Position numbers and translations under genes: made by a program. Of a DNA stretch of 64,000 bases, positions 17,592-26,738 are shown in pieces. The notes beneath the pieces were generated by a model. That model made no database searches, was not told the origin of the DNA, and saw only the letters and a list, made by a program, of their open reading frames with translations. The stretch is from DATAGF01 sp963813355 (GTDB taxonomy: Bacteria; Actinomycetota; Thermoleophilia; Miltoncostaeales; Miltoncostaeaceae), in the NCBI GenBank assembly GCA_963813355.1, contig CAWEYS010000012.1, positions 27,933 through 91,932 on the forward strand, given 5' to 3'. How positions within the stretch are numbered: the first letter of the stretch is position 1; every line of letters starts with the position of its first letter.

Positions 17592-18265
17592 CGGATCGCG
17601 TAGCCGACGCCGTGCACCGTCTCGAGCTCGGGCGCGTCGGGAAGGCTCCTCAGCTTGCGCCTCAGCCGGGCGATGTACGCGTCGAGGGTGTTCTCGTTGA
17701 CGATGGCGCCGTGGGGCCACCCCACGCGGATGAGCTCGCGCCGCCTCACCGCCTCGCCCGGACGCGCGAAGAGGGCGGCCAGGATGCGGAACTCGGTGGG
17801 CGTGAGCCTCACGCGCTCCGTCCCGGCGTGGAGCGCGTGGGAGCCGGGGTCGAGGACGACCCCTCCGGCCAGGGCCGGCGTCGCGCCCGACCCCCCCGAG
17901 CCCCGCCGCACCAGGGCCCGCAGCCGCGCCACCAGCTCGTCGAGCGAGAACGGCTTGGCGACGTAGTCGTCGCCCCCCGCCTCGAAGCCGGCGAGCCGGT
18001 CGACCAGGGCGTCGCGGGCCGTGAGGAAGAGCACCGGCGCCTCGATCCCCTGTGCGCGGAGGGCCTGGCAGGCGTCCCGCCCGTCGCAGTCCGGGAGCCC
18101 GATGTCGACCACGAGGACGTCGGGCCGGGCGACCGGCACGCGCTCGAGCAGCTGGGCGCCGGTGCCCACCGCCTCGCACCGGAACCCCTCCTCGCGCAGA
18201 CCGCGGGCCAGCACCGAGCGCAGCGCGGCGTCGTCCTCCACGACCAGCACCATGGGCGTCAGCAT
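17588..18265 (-). CDS. OmpR/PhoB-family response regulator
   Basis: The 225-aa regulator has a receiver domain with VVEDDAALR, phospho-acceptor Asp in VVDIGLPDCDG (about residue 52) and switch residues in FLTARDA and DDYVAKPFSLDEL. The C-terminal winged helix (LTPTEFRILAAL, VDAYIARLRRKL-like segment, VHGVGYAIR) binds DNA. Two TTCAGGAG repeats 11 bp apart lie 39-57 bp upstream of the ATG and are likely an autoregulatory site. It forms an operon with the downstream kinase. Confidence 0.95.
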   Translation of the reverse strand: MLTPMVLVVEDDAALRSVLARGLREEGFRCEAVGTGAQLLERVPVARPDVLVVDIGLPDCDGRDACQALRAQGIEAPVLFLTARDALVDRLAGFEAGGDDYVAKPFSLDELVARLRALVRRGSGGSGATPALAGGVVLDPGSHALHAGTERVRLTPTEFRILAALFARPGEAVRRRELIRVGWPHGAIVNENTLDAYIARLRRKLRSLPDAPELETVHGVGYAIR

Positions 18266-18303
18266 GGGGTGAGTATCGCCCCATGAGACGCCCTGGGCGA
18301 GCG

Positions 18304-18322
18304 TTCAGGAGTTGTTCAGGAG
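18304..18322. promoter_or_regulatory. Direct repeat TTCAGGAG x2 (11-bp period), probable response-regulator box
   Basis: TTCAGGAG occurs at 18304 and 18315, one helical turn apart, upstream of the response-regulator gene. OmpR/PhoB proteins bind tandem half-sites with an 11-bp period. A second copy of this arrangement is at 56752-56769. Confidence 0.55.
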
Positions 18323-18436
18323 AACCGGGAAAGAGTGACGGGCGCCCGAAGTGCCATTTGGGCCTGCGGGAACGCGGTCGAGTCGGCGTGCTGCCGGTGG
18401 GGGACCTGTGCGGTGCGCCGACCGACTCGACCGGCC

Positions 18437-19870
18437 TCAGCGTGCGGCCGGCGCCTCCAGCGGAACCTCCGGAGGAGGGCCGTTCAGGCAGCTGTGGGTC
18501 GGGACCGGGTTGCTCGCGACCTCGTCGGGACGGCGGATCGTCGCGAGGGCCAGGACGCCCCCGGCGGCGCAGGCGATCGCGCAGATGACCATGCCGGTCT
18601 GGAACCCCTCGTCGAAGGCCTCGGGCACGAGGTAGTCGTCGCCGGAGATGCCCGCCGCGAGCGGGATCACGGCGACCGCGATCAGCGCGGCCACGCGCGC
18701 CACCGCGTTGTTGATGGCCGACCCGACGCCGGCCCGCTCCTCGCCGGCCGCGGCGAGCACCGTCACGTTCAGCGGCGCGACGGTCACGGCGAGGCCGAGC
18801 CCGAACACCAGCACGCCAGGCAGCACGTCGGCGACGTACGAGGCATCGGGCCCGACCCGGGTGAGCAGGGCGAGGCCCACCCCGGCGATGATCGGGCCCA
18901 GCCCCATGGGGAGGCGCGGGCCGATGCGCTGCGCGAGGCGCCCGGCCCACGACGACAGCAGCAGCGTCACGATCGTCAGCGGGATAAGGGCCGATCCGGC
19001 CTCGATCGGCGAGTAGCCGGCCACCTGCTGGAGCTGGATGGGCAGGAGGAAGAGGGCACCGGCCAGCGCCGCGTAGACGATGAAGGTCATGGCGTTGGCG
19101 GCCGAGAAGAGGCGGTTGCGGAAGATGTCGAGCGGGATCATGGGGTGGCTGCCGCGCGCCTCGACGGCGAGGAACGCGCCGAGCGCCGCGACCCCGAGGA
19201 CCCCGAGGACCACCACGGTCGGGTCGGTCCACCCCTGGGCGTCCCCCTCGGTGAGCGCGTACGTGACGCCCGCCAGGCCCAGGGCCGTCAGCGCCGCGCC
19301 CGCCAGGTCGAGCTTCTGGCCGCGCACCGCGGGGTTGGAGGTCTCCGGGATGCGGCGCGCCGCCCAGACCACGACCGCCGCCAGGGGGATGTTGATCACG
19401 AAGATCAGCCGCCAGGAGACGGCCTCGACGAACCAGCCCCCGAGGAAGGGCCCGATGGCGGTGGAGACGCCCGCGAGCCCGGACCACGCGCCGATCGCCG
19501 CTCCCCGGTCGTCGGGCTCGAACACCGCCTCCAGGATGGCCAGGCTGCCCGGGGTCAGCAGGGCCGCGCCCACGCCCTGGATGGCGCGGGCGGCGATCAG
19601 CATCTCGACGGTGGGGGCGATCGCGCACAGCAGCGACGCCACGGCGAACCAGACCACCCCCCAGACGAAGACGCGCCGCCTCCCGAGGTGGTCGCCCAGC
19701 GACCCGCCGATCAGGATCAGCCCGGCGAGCGTCAGGGCGTAGGCGTTCACGGTCCACTGGAGCCCGGCCAGGCTCGCGTCGAGGTCCTCGCCGATGGCGG
19801 GCAGGGCGATGTTCACGACGGTCGCGTCGAGGAAGGCCATCCCCGACCCGAGCACCGTGGCCAGGAGCAC
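18437..19870 (-). CDS. DHA2-type (14-TM) major facilitator drug exporter
   Basis: The protein is an EmrB/QacA-type transporter. Motif D1 appears as FLDATVVNIALPAIG, motif A as GGSLGDHLGRRRVF, and motif C as GSLAILEAVF...GVSTAIGPFLGGWF. About 14 hydrophobic segments are present, and the length (477 aa or slightly more) fits. It would export hydrophobic drugs with proton uptake. GTG 19870 is the first standard start, but the frame stays open upstream to the thioesterase stop at 19939, so up to 23 more residues are possible. It shares its strand with the thioesterase upstream. Confidence 0.9.
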   Translation of the reverse strand: MLLATVLGSGMAFLDATVVNIALPAIGEDLDASLAGLQWTVNAYALTLAGLILIGGSLGDHLGRRRVFVWGVVWFAVASLLCAIAPTVEMLIAARAIQGVGAALLTPGSLAILEAVFEPDDRGAAIGAWSGLAGVSTAIGPFLGGWFVEAVSWRLIFVINIPLAAVVVWAARRIPETSNPAVRGQKLDLAGAALTALGLAGVTYALTEGDAQGWTDPTVVVLGVLGVAALGAFLAVEARGSHPMIPLDIFRNRLFSAANAMTFIVYAALAGALFLLPIQLQQVAGYSPIEAGSALIPLTIVTLLLSSWAGRLAQRIGPRLPMGLGPIIAGVGLALLTRVGPDASYVADVLPGVLVFGLGLAVTVAPLNVTVLAAAGEERAGVGSAINNAVARVAALIAVAVIPLAAGISGDDYLVPEAFDEGFQTGMVICAIACAAGGVLALATIRRPDEVASNPVPTHSCLNGPPPEVPLEAPAAR

Positions 19871-19938
19871 GGTGCGCCCGCGGGCGGTCCGGAAGCGGAC
19901 CAGGTCCCCTCCCGGCCCGGCGCTTGCCGCCTCGGGCG

Positions 19939-20307
19939 TCAGGCCTCCTCGGGGGGCACCGGGGTCGGGCGCCGGTCGGCGCCCATGGCGACCATCGTGA
20001 AGTGGCCCACCGTGCAGAGCTCACTGGTGCCGTGGATCGGGCTCTCCTTGCGGACCTCCACCCGCACGCGCATGCTCGAGCGCCCGACCTCGACCACGCG
20101 GGCGACGACCTCGACGAGGTCCCCCTGGAGGATCGGCACCCGGAAGGCGATGTCCTCGATGGCCGCGGTCACGACCGAGCTGCGCGCCCGGCGCATGGCG
20201 GCGAAGCCGGCGGCCTTGTCCATCCACGAGACCAGGGTGCCGCCGAACAGGTTCCCCTGGGGGTTGGTGTCCGTGGGGAAGACGGACTCGAGCAGGCGCG
20301 CCTCCAC
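19939..20307 (-). CDS. Hotdog-fold acyl-CoA thioesterase (YciA/BACH-like)
   Basis: The 122-aa protein has the YciA pattern: VFPTDTNPQGNLFGGTLVSW with the catalytic-loop Asn and Gly, then MDKAAGFAAMRRA and VTAAIEDIAFRVPI. Such enzymes hydrolyse medium- or long-chain acyl-CoA as hexamers. The GTG start gives the expected N-terminus. It runs toward the MFS exporter on the same strand and may share its transcript. Confidence 0.9.
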   Translation of the reverse strand: MEARLLESVFPTDTNPQGNLFGGTLVSWMDKAAGFAAMRRARSSVVTAAIEDIAFRVPILQGDLVEVVARVVEVGRSSMRVRVEVRKESPIHGTSELCTVGHFTMVAMGADRRPTPVPPEEA

Positions 20308-20358
20308 CCCTCATCCTCCGGCTCGCGTGGCACCGCCGTGGCGCGGCGGTGGCCCAGG

Positions 20359-20988
20359 TTAGCCGTCGGCGCGGGTCACGGTCCCGTCGGACGCGGGCGC
20401 GACGCGGTTGGCCGCGGACCCCAGGGACCCGCCGATCAGCGCTCCCGCCAGGCTCGCGAGCGCGATCGCGGCCAGCGCCAGCGCCTCCTCCCACGTCCCC
20501 GACAGGCCGGTGTGCACCCAGGCCGGCAGGCCGAGGCCCTCGAGGATGCTGTCGCCGCCGTCGCGGAGCGCGATCACGACGGCGTCGGCGCCCGTCGCCA
20601 GCATCGCGACGCACCAGGCGAGGCCCGCGTGCAGGAGGCCGTTCCTCCGCGCGATGCGCGCGGCGGCGTAGCCGCCGAGCAGGAAGGCGCCCGCCTGCAC
20701 CAGGAGGACCCAGAGGCCGGGGAGGAAGCGGTCCTCGACGCCGGGCTCGCCCGTCGCGATCCCCAGGCCGAGGCCGAGGTCCACGCCGGCCTCGCGCAGG
20801 CACGCCATCGCCACGGCGGCGGCGCCCCAGGCGGTCAGCCACCCGAGGAACGGCGCCGTCGGCGAGATCGGCGGGACGCGCAGCGTGTAGGTGCGCTGCC
20901 GGGGCGTCTCGATCGGATCCGCGGCGGGCGCCTCGGCGAGCGTCGCCGTGCCCCGCCCGTCGCCGGCGATGTCGTGGCGCTCGGGCAC
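20359..20988 (-). CDS. Hypothetical four-helix membrane protein
   Basis: The 209-aa protein has a hydrophilic N-terminus of about 35 residues (RQRTYTLRVPPISPTAPFLG), then four membrane segments at approximately residues 47-67, 87-110, 118-138 and 165-190. Many Gly/Ala residues suggest tight helix packing. This resembles unnamed actinobacterial proteins annotated only as hypothetical. It lies head-to-head with the acyl-CoA synthetase gene across 66 bp. No function can be assigned. Confidence 0.7.
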   Translation of the reverse strand: MPERHDIAGDGRGTATLAEAPAADPIETPRQRTYTLRVPPISPTAPFLGWLTAWGAAAVAMACLREAGVDLGLGLGIATGEPGVEDRFLPGLWVLLVQAGAFLLGGYAAARIARRNGLLHAGLAWCVAMLATGADAVVIALRDGGDSILEGLGLPAWVHTGLSGTWEEALALAAIALASLAGALIGGSLGSAANRVAPASDGTVTRADG

Positions 20989-21054
20989 GAATTATCCGTA
21001 CCCACCTCCGGCCGGCCTCAATCCCCGGGTTGACGCGGCCGCCGCGGGGCCGCT

Positions 21055-22659
21055 GTGATCCCGGGTGTGCCCGTGCACATCACCCCGCTGACCCCGCTCG
21101 CCTTCCTCGAGCGCTCGGCGTCGGTCTTCGCCGAGCGGACGGCGATGGTCGACGGCGAGGACCGCGCGACCTACGCCGAGCTGGCCGCCGAGGTCACGCG
21201 CGCCGCGCACGCCCTGAGGGCCTCGGGCGTCGGCCCGGGCGACCGGGTGGCGTACCTGTGCCCCAACGCCCGCGCGCTGCTTGTCGCGCACTTCGCCGTG
21301 CCGCTCGCGGGGGCGGTGCTGGTGGCCATCAACACCCGCCTCGCGCCGGAGGAGGTTCGTGCGATATGCGCCCACTCGGGCGCGCGCCTGCTCGTCGCCG
21401 ACGCCGAGCTCAGCGCGACCGTCGCGCCGGTCATCGACCGGCTCGACCCCATCGACGAGGTGGTCTGGTCCGGCGGCGCCCCGCCGCCCGACCTGCGCGG
21501 CACCGCGTACGCCGACCTCCTGGCGCGCGGCTCCGACGACCCCATCGCGTGGACCGTCGACGACGAGGACGCGACGATCTCGATCAACTACACGTCGGGG
21601 ACCACGGGGTCGCCGAAGGGGGTGATGTACACCCACCGCGGCGCCTACCTGAACGCGCTCGGCGAGAACGTGACCGCGGGCCACGGCCCCGACACCGTCT
21701 ACCTCTGGACCCTGCCGATGTTCCACTGCAACGGCTGGTGCCACCCCTGGGCCATCACGGCGGCCGGGGGCACCCACGTCTGCCTGCGCGCGGTGCGCGG
21801 CGACGCGGTCTGGCGGCTGATCGACGAGGAGGGCGTCACGCACCTCAACGGCGCGCCGGCGGTGCTCTCGATGCTGGTGAACGCGCCCGAGGCCCATCCG
21901 CTCGAGCGCGGCCTCGTGGTGATGACCGCCGCCGCGCCCCCGAACCCGACCGTCCTGGCCCAGACCGAGGCCCTCGGGGCCCGGGTCCTGCACGTCTACG
22001 GCCTCACCGAGACCTACGGGCCGCACACCGTGTGCCAGTGGCAGGTCGGCTGGGACGAGGAGGAGCCGGAGGTGCGCGCGCGCCTGCTCTCACGCCAGGG
22101 CGTGGCGATGGTGATGGCCGACCCGATCCGGGTGGTCGACGAGGCCGGCCGCGACGTGCCCTGGGACGGGGAGACCGTGGGGGAGATCGTGATGACGGGC
22201 AACAACGTCATGAAGGGCTACCACGACGACCCCGCGGCGACCGAGGAGGCCTTCCGGGGCGGCGTGTTCCACTCGGGCGACCTCGGCGTCTGGCACCCCG
22301 ACGGCTACATCGAGCTGCGCGACCGGGCCAAGGACATCGTCATCTCCGGCGGGGAGAACATCTCGACGATCGAGGTCGAGCAGGCCATCACCGGCCACCC
22401 GGCCGTCCTCGAGGCGGCGGTGGTGGGGGTGCCGGACGACCGCTGGGGCGAGCGCCCGAAGGCCTTCGTGGTGCTCCGCCCGGGCGCGACCGCGGCGCCC
22501 GACGACCTGCGCGCCCACGTCCGGGGGCTGCTGGCGGGGTACAAATGCCCCGACGCGTTCGAGATGCTCGACGAGCTGCCGCGCACCTCCACCGGCAAGG
22601 TGCGCAAGACGCTGCTCCGCGAGGGCGAGTGGGAGGGGCGGGACCGGAGGATCAACTAG
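21055..22659 (+). CDS. AMP-binding acyl-CoA synthetase
   Basis: The protein of up to 534 aa belongs to the ANL superfamily. It has the P-loop YTSGTTGSPKGV (about residue 182), HVYGLTETYG, the hinge-region SGDLGVWHPDGYIELRDRAK and the C-terminal catalytic Lys in TSTGKVRK. It activates a carboxylic acid to acyl-AMP and then acyl-CoA, most like medium/short-chain fatty acyl ligases. GTG 21055 is the longest start; GTG 21067 or 21073 are alternatives. The stop TAG coincides with the left arm of the inverted-repeat element. Confidence 0.92.
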   Translation: MIPGVPVHITPLTPLAFLERSASVFAERTAMVDGEDRATYAELAAEVTRAAHALRASGVGPGDRVAYLCPNARALLVAHFAVPLAGAVLVAINTRLAPEEVRAICAHSGARLLVADAELSATVAPVIDRLDPIDEVVWSGGAPPPDLRGTAYADLLARGSDDPIAWTVDDEDATISINYTSGTTGSPKGVMYTHRGAYLNALGENVTAGHGPDTVYLWTLPMFHCNGWCHPWAITAAGGTHVCLRAVRGDAVWRLIDEEGVTHLNGAPAVLSMLVNAPEAHPLERGLVVMTAAAPPNPTVLAQTEALGARVLHVYGLTETYGPHTVCQWQVGWDEEEPEVRARLLSRQGVAMVMADPIRVVDEAGRDVPWDGETVGEIVMTGNNVMKGYHDDPAATEEAFRGGVFHSGDLGVWHPDGYIELRDRAKDIVISGGENISTIEVEQAITGHPAVLEAAVVGVPDDRWGERPKAFVVLRPGATAAPDDLRAHVRGLLAGYKCPDAFEMLDELPRTSTGKVRKTLLREGEWEGRDRRIN

Positions 22660-22818
22660 GGGCTGTCCAAGAACCAAGGTCGTGCAGATGCCGAGCGAAA
22701 ACCGAGCCATTCGGATGGACGCGGCCAGCGCCGATGCCCCTGCGGCATCGGCGTTGACGCGGGCGCGAAGGGGAGGTTTGCAGCCGGCAGGTGCGGGACC
22801 GACTTCTTGGACAGCCCC
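22659..22818. repeat. Inverted-repeat element IRE-1, copy 1 (160 bp)
   Basis: Perfect 15-bp terminal arms GGGGCTGTCCAAGAA (22659-22673) and TTCTTGGACAGCCCC (22804-22818) enclose about 130 bp. An internal stem GCCGATGCC/GGCATCGGC and a subterminal AAACC/GGTTT pairing suggest an extensive fold. A closely similar copy lies at 32372-32541. The left arm begins within the TAG stop of the upstream gene. No open reading frame inside looks real. Confidence 0.88.
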
Positions 22819-22835
22819 CTGAAGGGGGCGGCGCG

Positions 22836-24731
22836 ATGGGGGCCTACGAGGACGAGCACCGGAGGAGCCTGGAGGACCCGGAGGGCTTCTGGCTGGAGGC
22901 GGCCGGCGCCATCGACTGGGAGCGGCCGCCCACGCGTGCGCTCGACGACTCGGCGGCGCCGATCTACCGCTGGTTCCCGGACGGCGTCCTCAACACCTGC
23001 CACAACGCGCTCGACCGCCACGCCGACGGGGGGCGCGCGGACCAGGTGGCGCTGATCCACGACTCGCCGGTCACCGGCGAGGTGCGCGCGTTCACCTACG
23101 GCGAGCTGCGCGACCGGGTGGCCCGGGTCGCGGGCGCCATGCGGCGCCTGGGCGTGGGGCCCGGGGACACCGTCGTGATCTACATGCCCATGGTGCCGGA
23201 GGCCGTCGAGGCCATGCTCGCCTGCGCCCGCATCGGCGCCGTGCACTCGGTCGTCTTCGGCGGCTTCGCGCCGCGCGAGCTGGCGGCGCGCATCGACGAC
23301 GCGCGGCCGGTGCTGCTCGTCACCGCCTCCTGCGGCATCGAGGTGCAGCGGGTGGTCGAGTACATGCCCCTGCTGAACGCCGCGCTCGAGATCGCCGAGC
23401 ACCCGCCCGCCCGGTGCATCGTCCTGCAGCGGCCGCAGGGTCCCGCCGAGCTGGCGCCGGGGCGCGACCTGGAGTGGGGGGAGGCCCTGGAGGGCGCCGA
23501 GCCCGCGGCCTGCGTGCCGGTGGCCGCGACCGATCCGCTCTACGTCATCTACACGTCGGGCTCGACCGCGTCGCCCAAGGGCGTGGTGCGGGACAACGGC
23601 GGCCACGCGGTGGCGCTGCGCTGGTCGATGGAGAACATCTTCGCCACCGGGCCCGGCCAGGCGTTCTGGGCCGCCTCGGACATCGGCTGGGTCGTCGGCC
23701 ACTCGTACATCGTCTACGGGCCGCTGCTCGCCGGGTGCACCACGATCCTCTACGAGGGCAAGCCCGTGGGGACCCCGGACGCCGGGGCGTTCTGGCGCGT
23801 CATCGCCCAGCACGGGGTGAACGCCCTCTTCACGGCGCCCACGGCCTTCCGGGCGATCAAGCGGGAGGACCCCTCCGGGGAGCTGCTGGCCGGCCACGAC
23901 ATGTCGCGGTTCCGCTACCTGTTCCTGGCGGGCGAGCGCCTGGACCCCGACACCTACCACTGGGCCAGCGACCTGCTCGGCATCCCGGTGATCGACCACT
24001 GGTGGCAGACCGAGACCGGCTGGCCGGTCGCCGCCAACTGCATGGGCCTGGAGCCGCTGCCGGTGAAGCCGGGGTCGCCGACCAAGCCGGTCCCGGGCTG
24101 GGACGTGCGGATCCTCGACGAGTCCGGCCGGGCCGCGCCCGCCGGCGCCGACGGCGCCGTCGTGATGCGCCTGCCGCTGCCGCCGGGGGCGCTGCCGACC
24201 CTCTGGGGCGACGACGCGCGCTACGTCGAGGGGTACCTGTCGGCCTACGACGGCTACTACCTCACCGGCGACGGCGGCCACTTCGACGAGGACGGCTACC
24301 TCTACGTCATGGGGCGCGTCAACGACGTGCTGAACGTGGCCGGGCACCGGCTGTCCACCGGGGCGCTCGAGGCGGCCCTGGCCGGCCACCCGGACGTCGC
24401 CGAGTGCGCGGTCATCGGCGTCGCCGACGAGCTCAAGGGTCAGGTGCCGGTGGGCCTGGTCGTGCTCAAGGCGGGCGCCGACCGCGACGGGGCGGAGATC
24501 CAGGAGGAGCTGGTGCAGATCGTGCGCCGCGAGGTGGGAGCCGTCGCGAGCCTCAAGCGGGTCGAGGTCGTCGCGCGGCTGCCCAAGACGCGCAGCGGCA
24601 AGATCCTGCGCCGGACGATGCGCGACATCGCCGACGGGCGGCCCTACGCCGTGCCGAGCACCATCGACGACCCGGTCATCCTGGAGGAGCTGGGGGAGGT
24701 CCTGGCGCCGGGGGGAGCCCCTCGGGGCTGA
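22836..24731 (+). CDS. prpE: Propionyl-CoA synthetase
   Basis: The 631-aa enzyme is an acetyl-CoA-synthetase-like ANL ligase. P-loop YTSGSTASPKGVVRDNGGHA includes the VVRDNGGHA segment typical of PrpE. WWQTETGWP, TGDGGHFDEDGYLYVMGR and the catalytic Lys in RSGKILRR are present. It makes propionyl-CoA from propionate, ATP and CoA, probably for the methylmalonyl or methylcitrate route. ATG 22836 is chosen because upstream codons come from the repeat element. It is tandem with the other ligase and overlaps the convergent LuxR gene by 56 bp. Confidence 0.92.
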   Translation: MGAYEDEHRRSLEDPEGFWLEAAGAIDWERPPTRALDDSAAPIYRWFPDGVLNTCHNALDRHADGGRADQVALIHDSPVTGEVRAFTYGELRDRVARVAGAMRRLGVGPGDTVVIYMPMVPEAVEAMLACARIGAVHSVVFGGFAPRELAARIDDARPVLLVTASCGIEVQRVVEYMPLLNAALEIAEHPPARCIVLQRPQGPAELAPGRDLEWGEALEGAEPAACVPVAATDPLYVIYTSGSTASPKGVVRDNGGHAVALRWSMENIFATGPGQAFWAASDIGWVVGHSYIVYGPLLAGCTTILYEGKPVGTPDAGAFWRVIAQHGVNALFTAPTAFRAIKREDPSGELLAGHDMSRFRYLFLAGERLDPDTYHWASDLLGIPVIDHWWQTETGWPVAANCMGLEPLPVKPGSPTKPVPGWDVRILDESGRAAPAGADGAVVMRLPLPPGALPTLWGDDARYVEGYLSAYDGYYLTGDGGHFDEDGYLYVMGRVNDVLNVAGHRLSTGALEAALAGHPDVAECAVIGVADELKGQVPVGLVVLKAGADRDGAEIQEELVQIVRREVGAVASLKRVEVVARLPKTRSGKILRRTMRDIADGRPYAVPSTIDDPVILEELGEVLAPGGAPRG

Positions 24732-25860
24732 CCGGCCCGCCCCGCAGGGGCCGGCCCGTCGCCGCGCGGCGCTCGTTGTCGCGCAGCCGGGGCTCGTAGT
24801 GGGCGAAGAAGACCTTGCCGGTGAGGTCGCGCCGGCTGCGGACGCCGGTCTTCTCGAAGACGCCCTTCAGGTGCTGCTGGACCGTGTGGGGCGAGACCGA
24901 CATGCCTTCGGCGATCGCGGTCGTCGACTCCCCCTGGAGCACCAGCCGGGTCACCTCCTGCTCCCGCTCGGTGAGCCCGTAGGCCGCCATCAGGAGCGGC
25001 GCGATGCGCGCCGGGTGGGCCGGCTCGACGATCACCGCGGTCCGGGTCGCGCCGGCCGACACCAGGGACGCCCCGTGGAGGACCACCCACCGTCCCGAGG
25101 CGGTCAGCACGCGCGCCACGGCCACCTCGCCGGGCGCGGCGCCGTCCGCCGTGCGCCGCGCCTGCCCGGCGACGGCCACGACGGCGGGCGGCAGGCGGTT
25201 GCTCGCCTCCCAGTCGCCGTCCGGCAGCTCGGCGAGCCAGCGCTCCACCCCGGGCGTGAGCGACTCGACGCTCCAGTCCTCGCGCAGCACGACCAGCCCC
25301 GGCGCGTCCGGCCCCTCGGGGTCGGCGGCCTCGCCGATCAGGAGCGCCCGGCGGGCGCCCTCGGCCAGGTGGGCCGAGACGTCCCGCAGCAGGCCGAGCT
25401 CCTCGTCGTCGAAGGTCCGGCCGCCGACCTCGCGGTAGAGGCCGAGGCAGCCCCAGGCGTCGCCCGGGCGCGTCCGCAGGGCGACCACCACCTCCTGCTC
25501 GGCCCCGTACTCGCGCATCGCGGTGCGGTAGCGGTGGCTGCGCTCCGGCTCGCCGCCGGTCGCCTCGTGCAGGGTGCTGATGCCCCGGGGCGAGCGGGCG
25601 ACGTCGGCGATCTTGTTGAAGTCGTCCCCCAGGTACTCCTCGGCGAGCCACTCCGCGGGGATCTCGGGCAGCCCGTCCTGGTAGTGGCTCGTGACCAGCA
25701 GCGAGGCGGGGTCCAGGGTGTAGAAGCAGGCCGTCAGGTGGCAGGGGACGGCGGGCGCCAGGGCCTCGGCGGCCTCCGTCCAGAAGGTCACCAGGTCGTG
25801 GCCCGCCCCGGCCAGATCGGCGATCCGCTCCCGCGCCCGCGTCGTCGCGCTCCGGCTCAC
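24676..25860 (-). CDS. LuxR-family regulator with GAF-like N-terminal domain
   Basis: The 394-aa protein has a GAF/PAS-like N-terminal half (LTACFYTLDPASLLVTSHYQ, GCLGLYREVGGRTFDDEE) and a C-terminal LuxR helix-turn-helix: YGLTEREQEVTRLVLQGEST, then VSPHTVQQHLKGVFEKTGVR. This layout is common in actinobacteria as a ligand- or redox-sensing activator. A proline-rich tail of about 25 residues overlaps prpE. Upstream at 25912 the NTF2-like/cupin pair is divergent and could be its target. Confidence 0.88.
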   Translation of the reverse strand: MSRSATTRARERIADLAGAGHDLVTFWTEAAEALAPAVPCHLTACFYTLDPASLLVTSHYQDGLPEIPAEWLAEEYLGDDFNKIADVARSPRGISTLHEATGGEPERSHRYRTAMREYGAEQEVVVALRTRPGDAWGCLGLYREVGGRTFDDEELGLLRDVSAHLAEGARRALLIGEAADPEGPDAPGLVVLREDWSVESLTPGVERWLAELPDGDWEASNRLPPAVVAVAGQARRTADGAAPGEVAVARVLTASGRWVVLHGASLVSAGATRTAVIVEPAHPARIAPLLMAAYGLTEREQEVTRLVLQGESTTAIAEGMSVSPHTVQQHLKGVFEKTGVRSRRDLTGKVFFAHYEPRLRDNERRAATGRPLRGGPVSPEGLPPAPGPPPAPPG

Positions 25861-25911
25861 CGGGCCAGCCTATGCCCGGCCCGGCTGGGGCGGGAATACC
25901 ACTCTTCTGGA

Positions 25912-26307
25912 ATGGACCGGCGCCGCCGGGGCCCCGAGACTGGCGCGGCGATGGGGCAGGGGGCGAACACTCCGGAGGAGCTCGACGCGCTGATGGAGGA
26001 CGCGGTCGTCCTGCGCAGCGGGGGCTCCGTGGCCGCGTTGTTCGAGGAGGGCGGCCTGCTGGCCGTCGGCACCGGGGCGCCCCCCGCGCGTGGGGAGCGG
26101 CAGATCGCGCGCGCCGCGGCGGCCATCTGGGACGGCCCGGGCACCTACGTCGCCGAGCCGCGGCGGGTGCTGCAGGCGCGCGACACCGCCCTCGTGGTGG
26201 CCGCCCGCGCCCTCCACGTCACCCGCCGCGCCCCCGACGGCCGCTGGCGCCTGGCGGTCTCGCTGGTGCGCCCGTGCCGACCACACGCCTGGGAGGAGGA
26301 CTCATGA
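25912..26307 (+). CDS. SnoaL/NTF2-like (DUF4440-type) protein
   Basis: The product is 131 aa from ATG 25912 or 118 aa from ATG 25951. It has the short alpha+beta cone of DUF4440 proteins: helix NTPEELDALMEDAVVLRSGG, VAALFEEGGLLAVG and strands RRVLQARDTALVVAARALH. NTF2 cones bind small hydrophobic ligands or catalyse isomerisation; no catalytic residues can be named. The stop overlaps the start of the cupin gene in an ATGA, so they form a two-gene unit, probably controlled by the divergent LuxR protein. Confidence 0.78.
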   Translation: MDRRRRGPETGAAMGQGANTPEELDALMEDAVVLRSGGSVAALFEEGGLLAVGTGAPPARGERQIARAAAAIWDGPGTYVAEPRRVLQARDTALVVAARALHVTRRAPDGRWRLAVSLVRPCRPHAWEEDS

Positions 26308-26738
26308 CCGAGCTGCGCTGGTGGCTGAGCTCGCTCGCCGAGATCAAGCTGACCGCCGCCGACAGCGGCGGGCGGATGACGATCGTCGACGTCACCGAGC
26401 CGCCGGGGGCCGAGGCCCCCCTGCACGTGCACCACCGCGAGGACGAGGCGTTCGTGGTGCTCGAGGGCCGGGTGACCCTGGAGGTCGGCGGCGCGAGCGT
26501 CGTCGCGGGGCCCGGCGACGTGGCCTACGGCCCGCGCGACGTCCCGCACCGCTACGTCGTCGGCCCGGACGGCTGCCGGATGCTGTTCGTCTGCACCCCG
26601 GGCGGCTTCGAGGGCCTGGTGCGGGACATGAGCGAGCCCGCCCGCGAGCGCGCGCTGCCGCCGCCGCCCGACGGCGAGCCGGACTACGCGCGCATCGCCG
26701 CGGTCGCGGAGGCCTACGGCTGCGAGCTGCTCGGCTGA
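26304..26738 (+). CDS. Cupin-domain protein
   Basis: The 144-aa protein has cupin motif 1 PLHVHHREDEAFVVLEGR (metal-binding His, His, Glu) and motif 2 GPGDVAYGPRDVPHRYV with the last His. These are typical of small single-domain cupins annotated quercetin 2,3-dioxygenase-like. It probably binds a divalent metal; the substrate is unknown. It is coupled to the NTF2-like gene and overlaps the convergent MMPL gene by 25 bp. Confidence 0.85.
   Translation: MTELRWWLSSLAEIKLTAADSGGRMTIVDVTEPPGAEAPLHVHHREDEAFVVLEGRVTLEVGGASVVAGPGDVAYGPRDVPHRYVVGPDGCRMLFVCTPGGFEGLVRDMSEPARERALPPPPDGEPDYARIAAVAEAYGCELLG

Noticed and set aside
22659..22818. Complete insertion sequence
   Set aside because: Only 160 bp, with no transposase-like reading frame inside; it can at most be a MITE or an RNA element.
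22791..22835. Extended N-terminus of propionyl-CoA synthetase from 22791
   Set aside because: These codons come from the right part of the repeat element and do not resemble PrpE; ATG 22836 fits.
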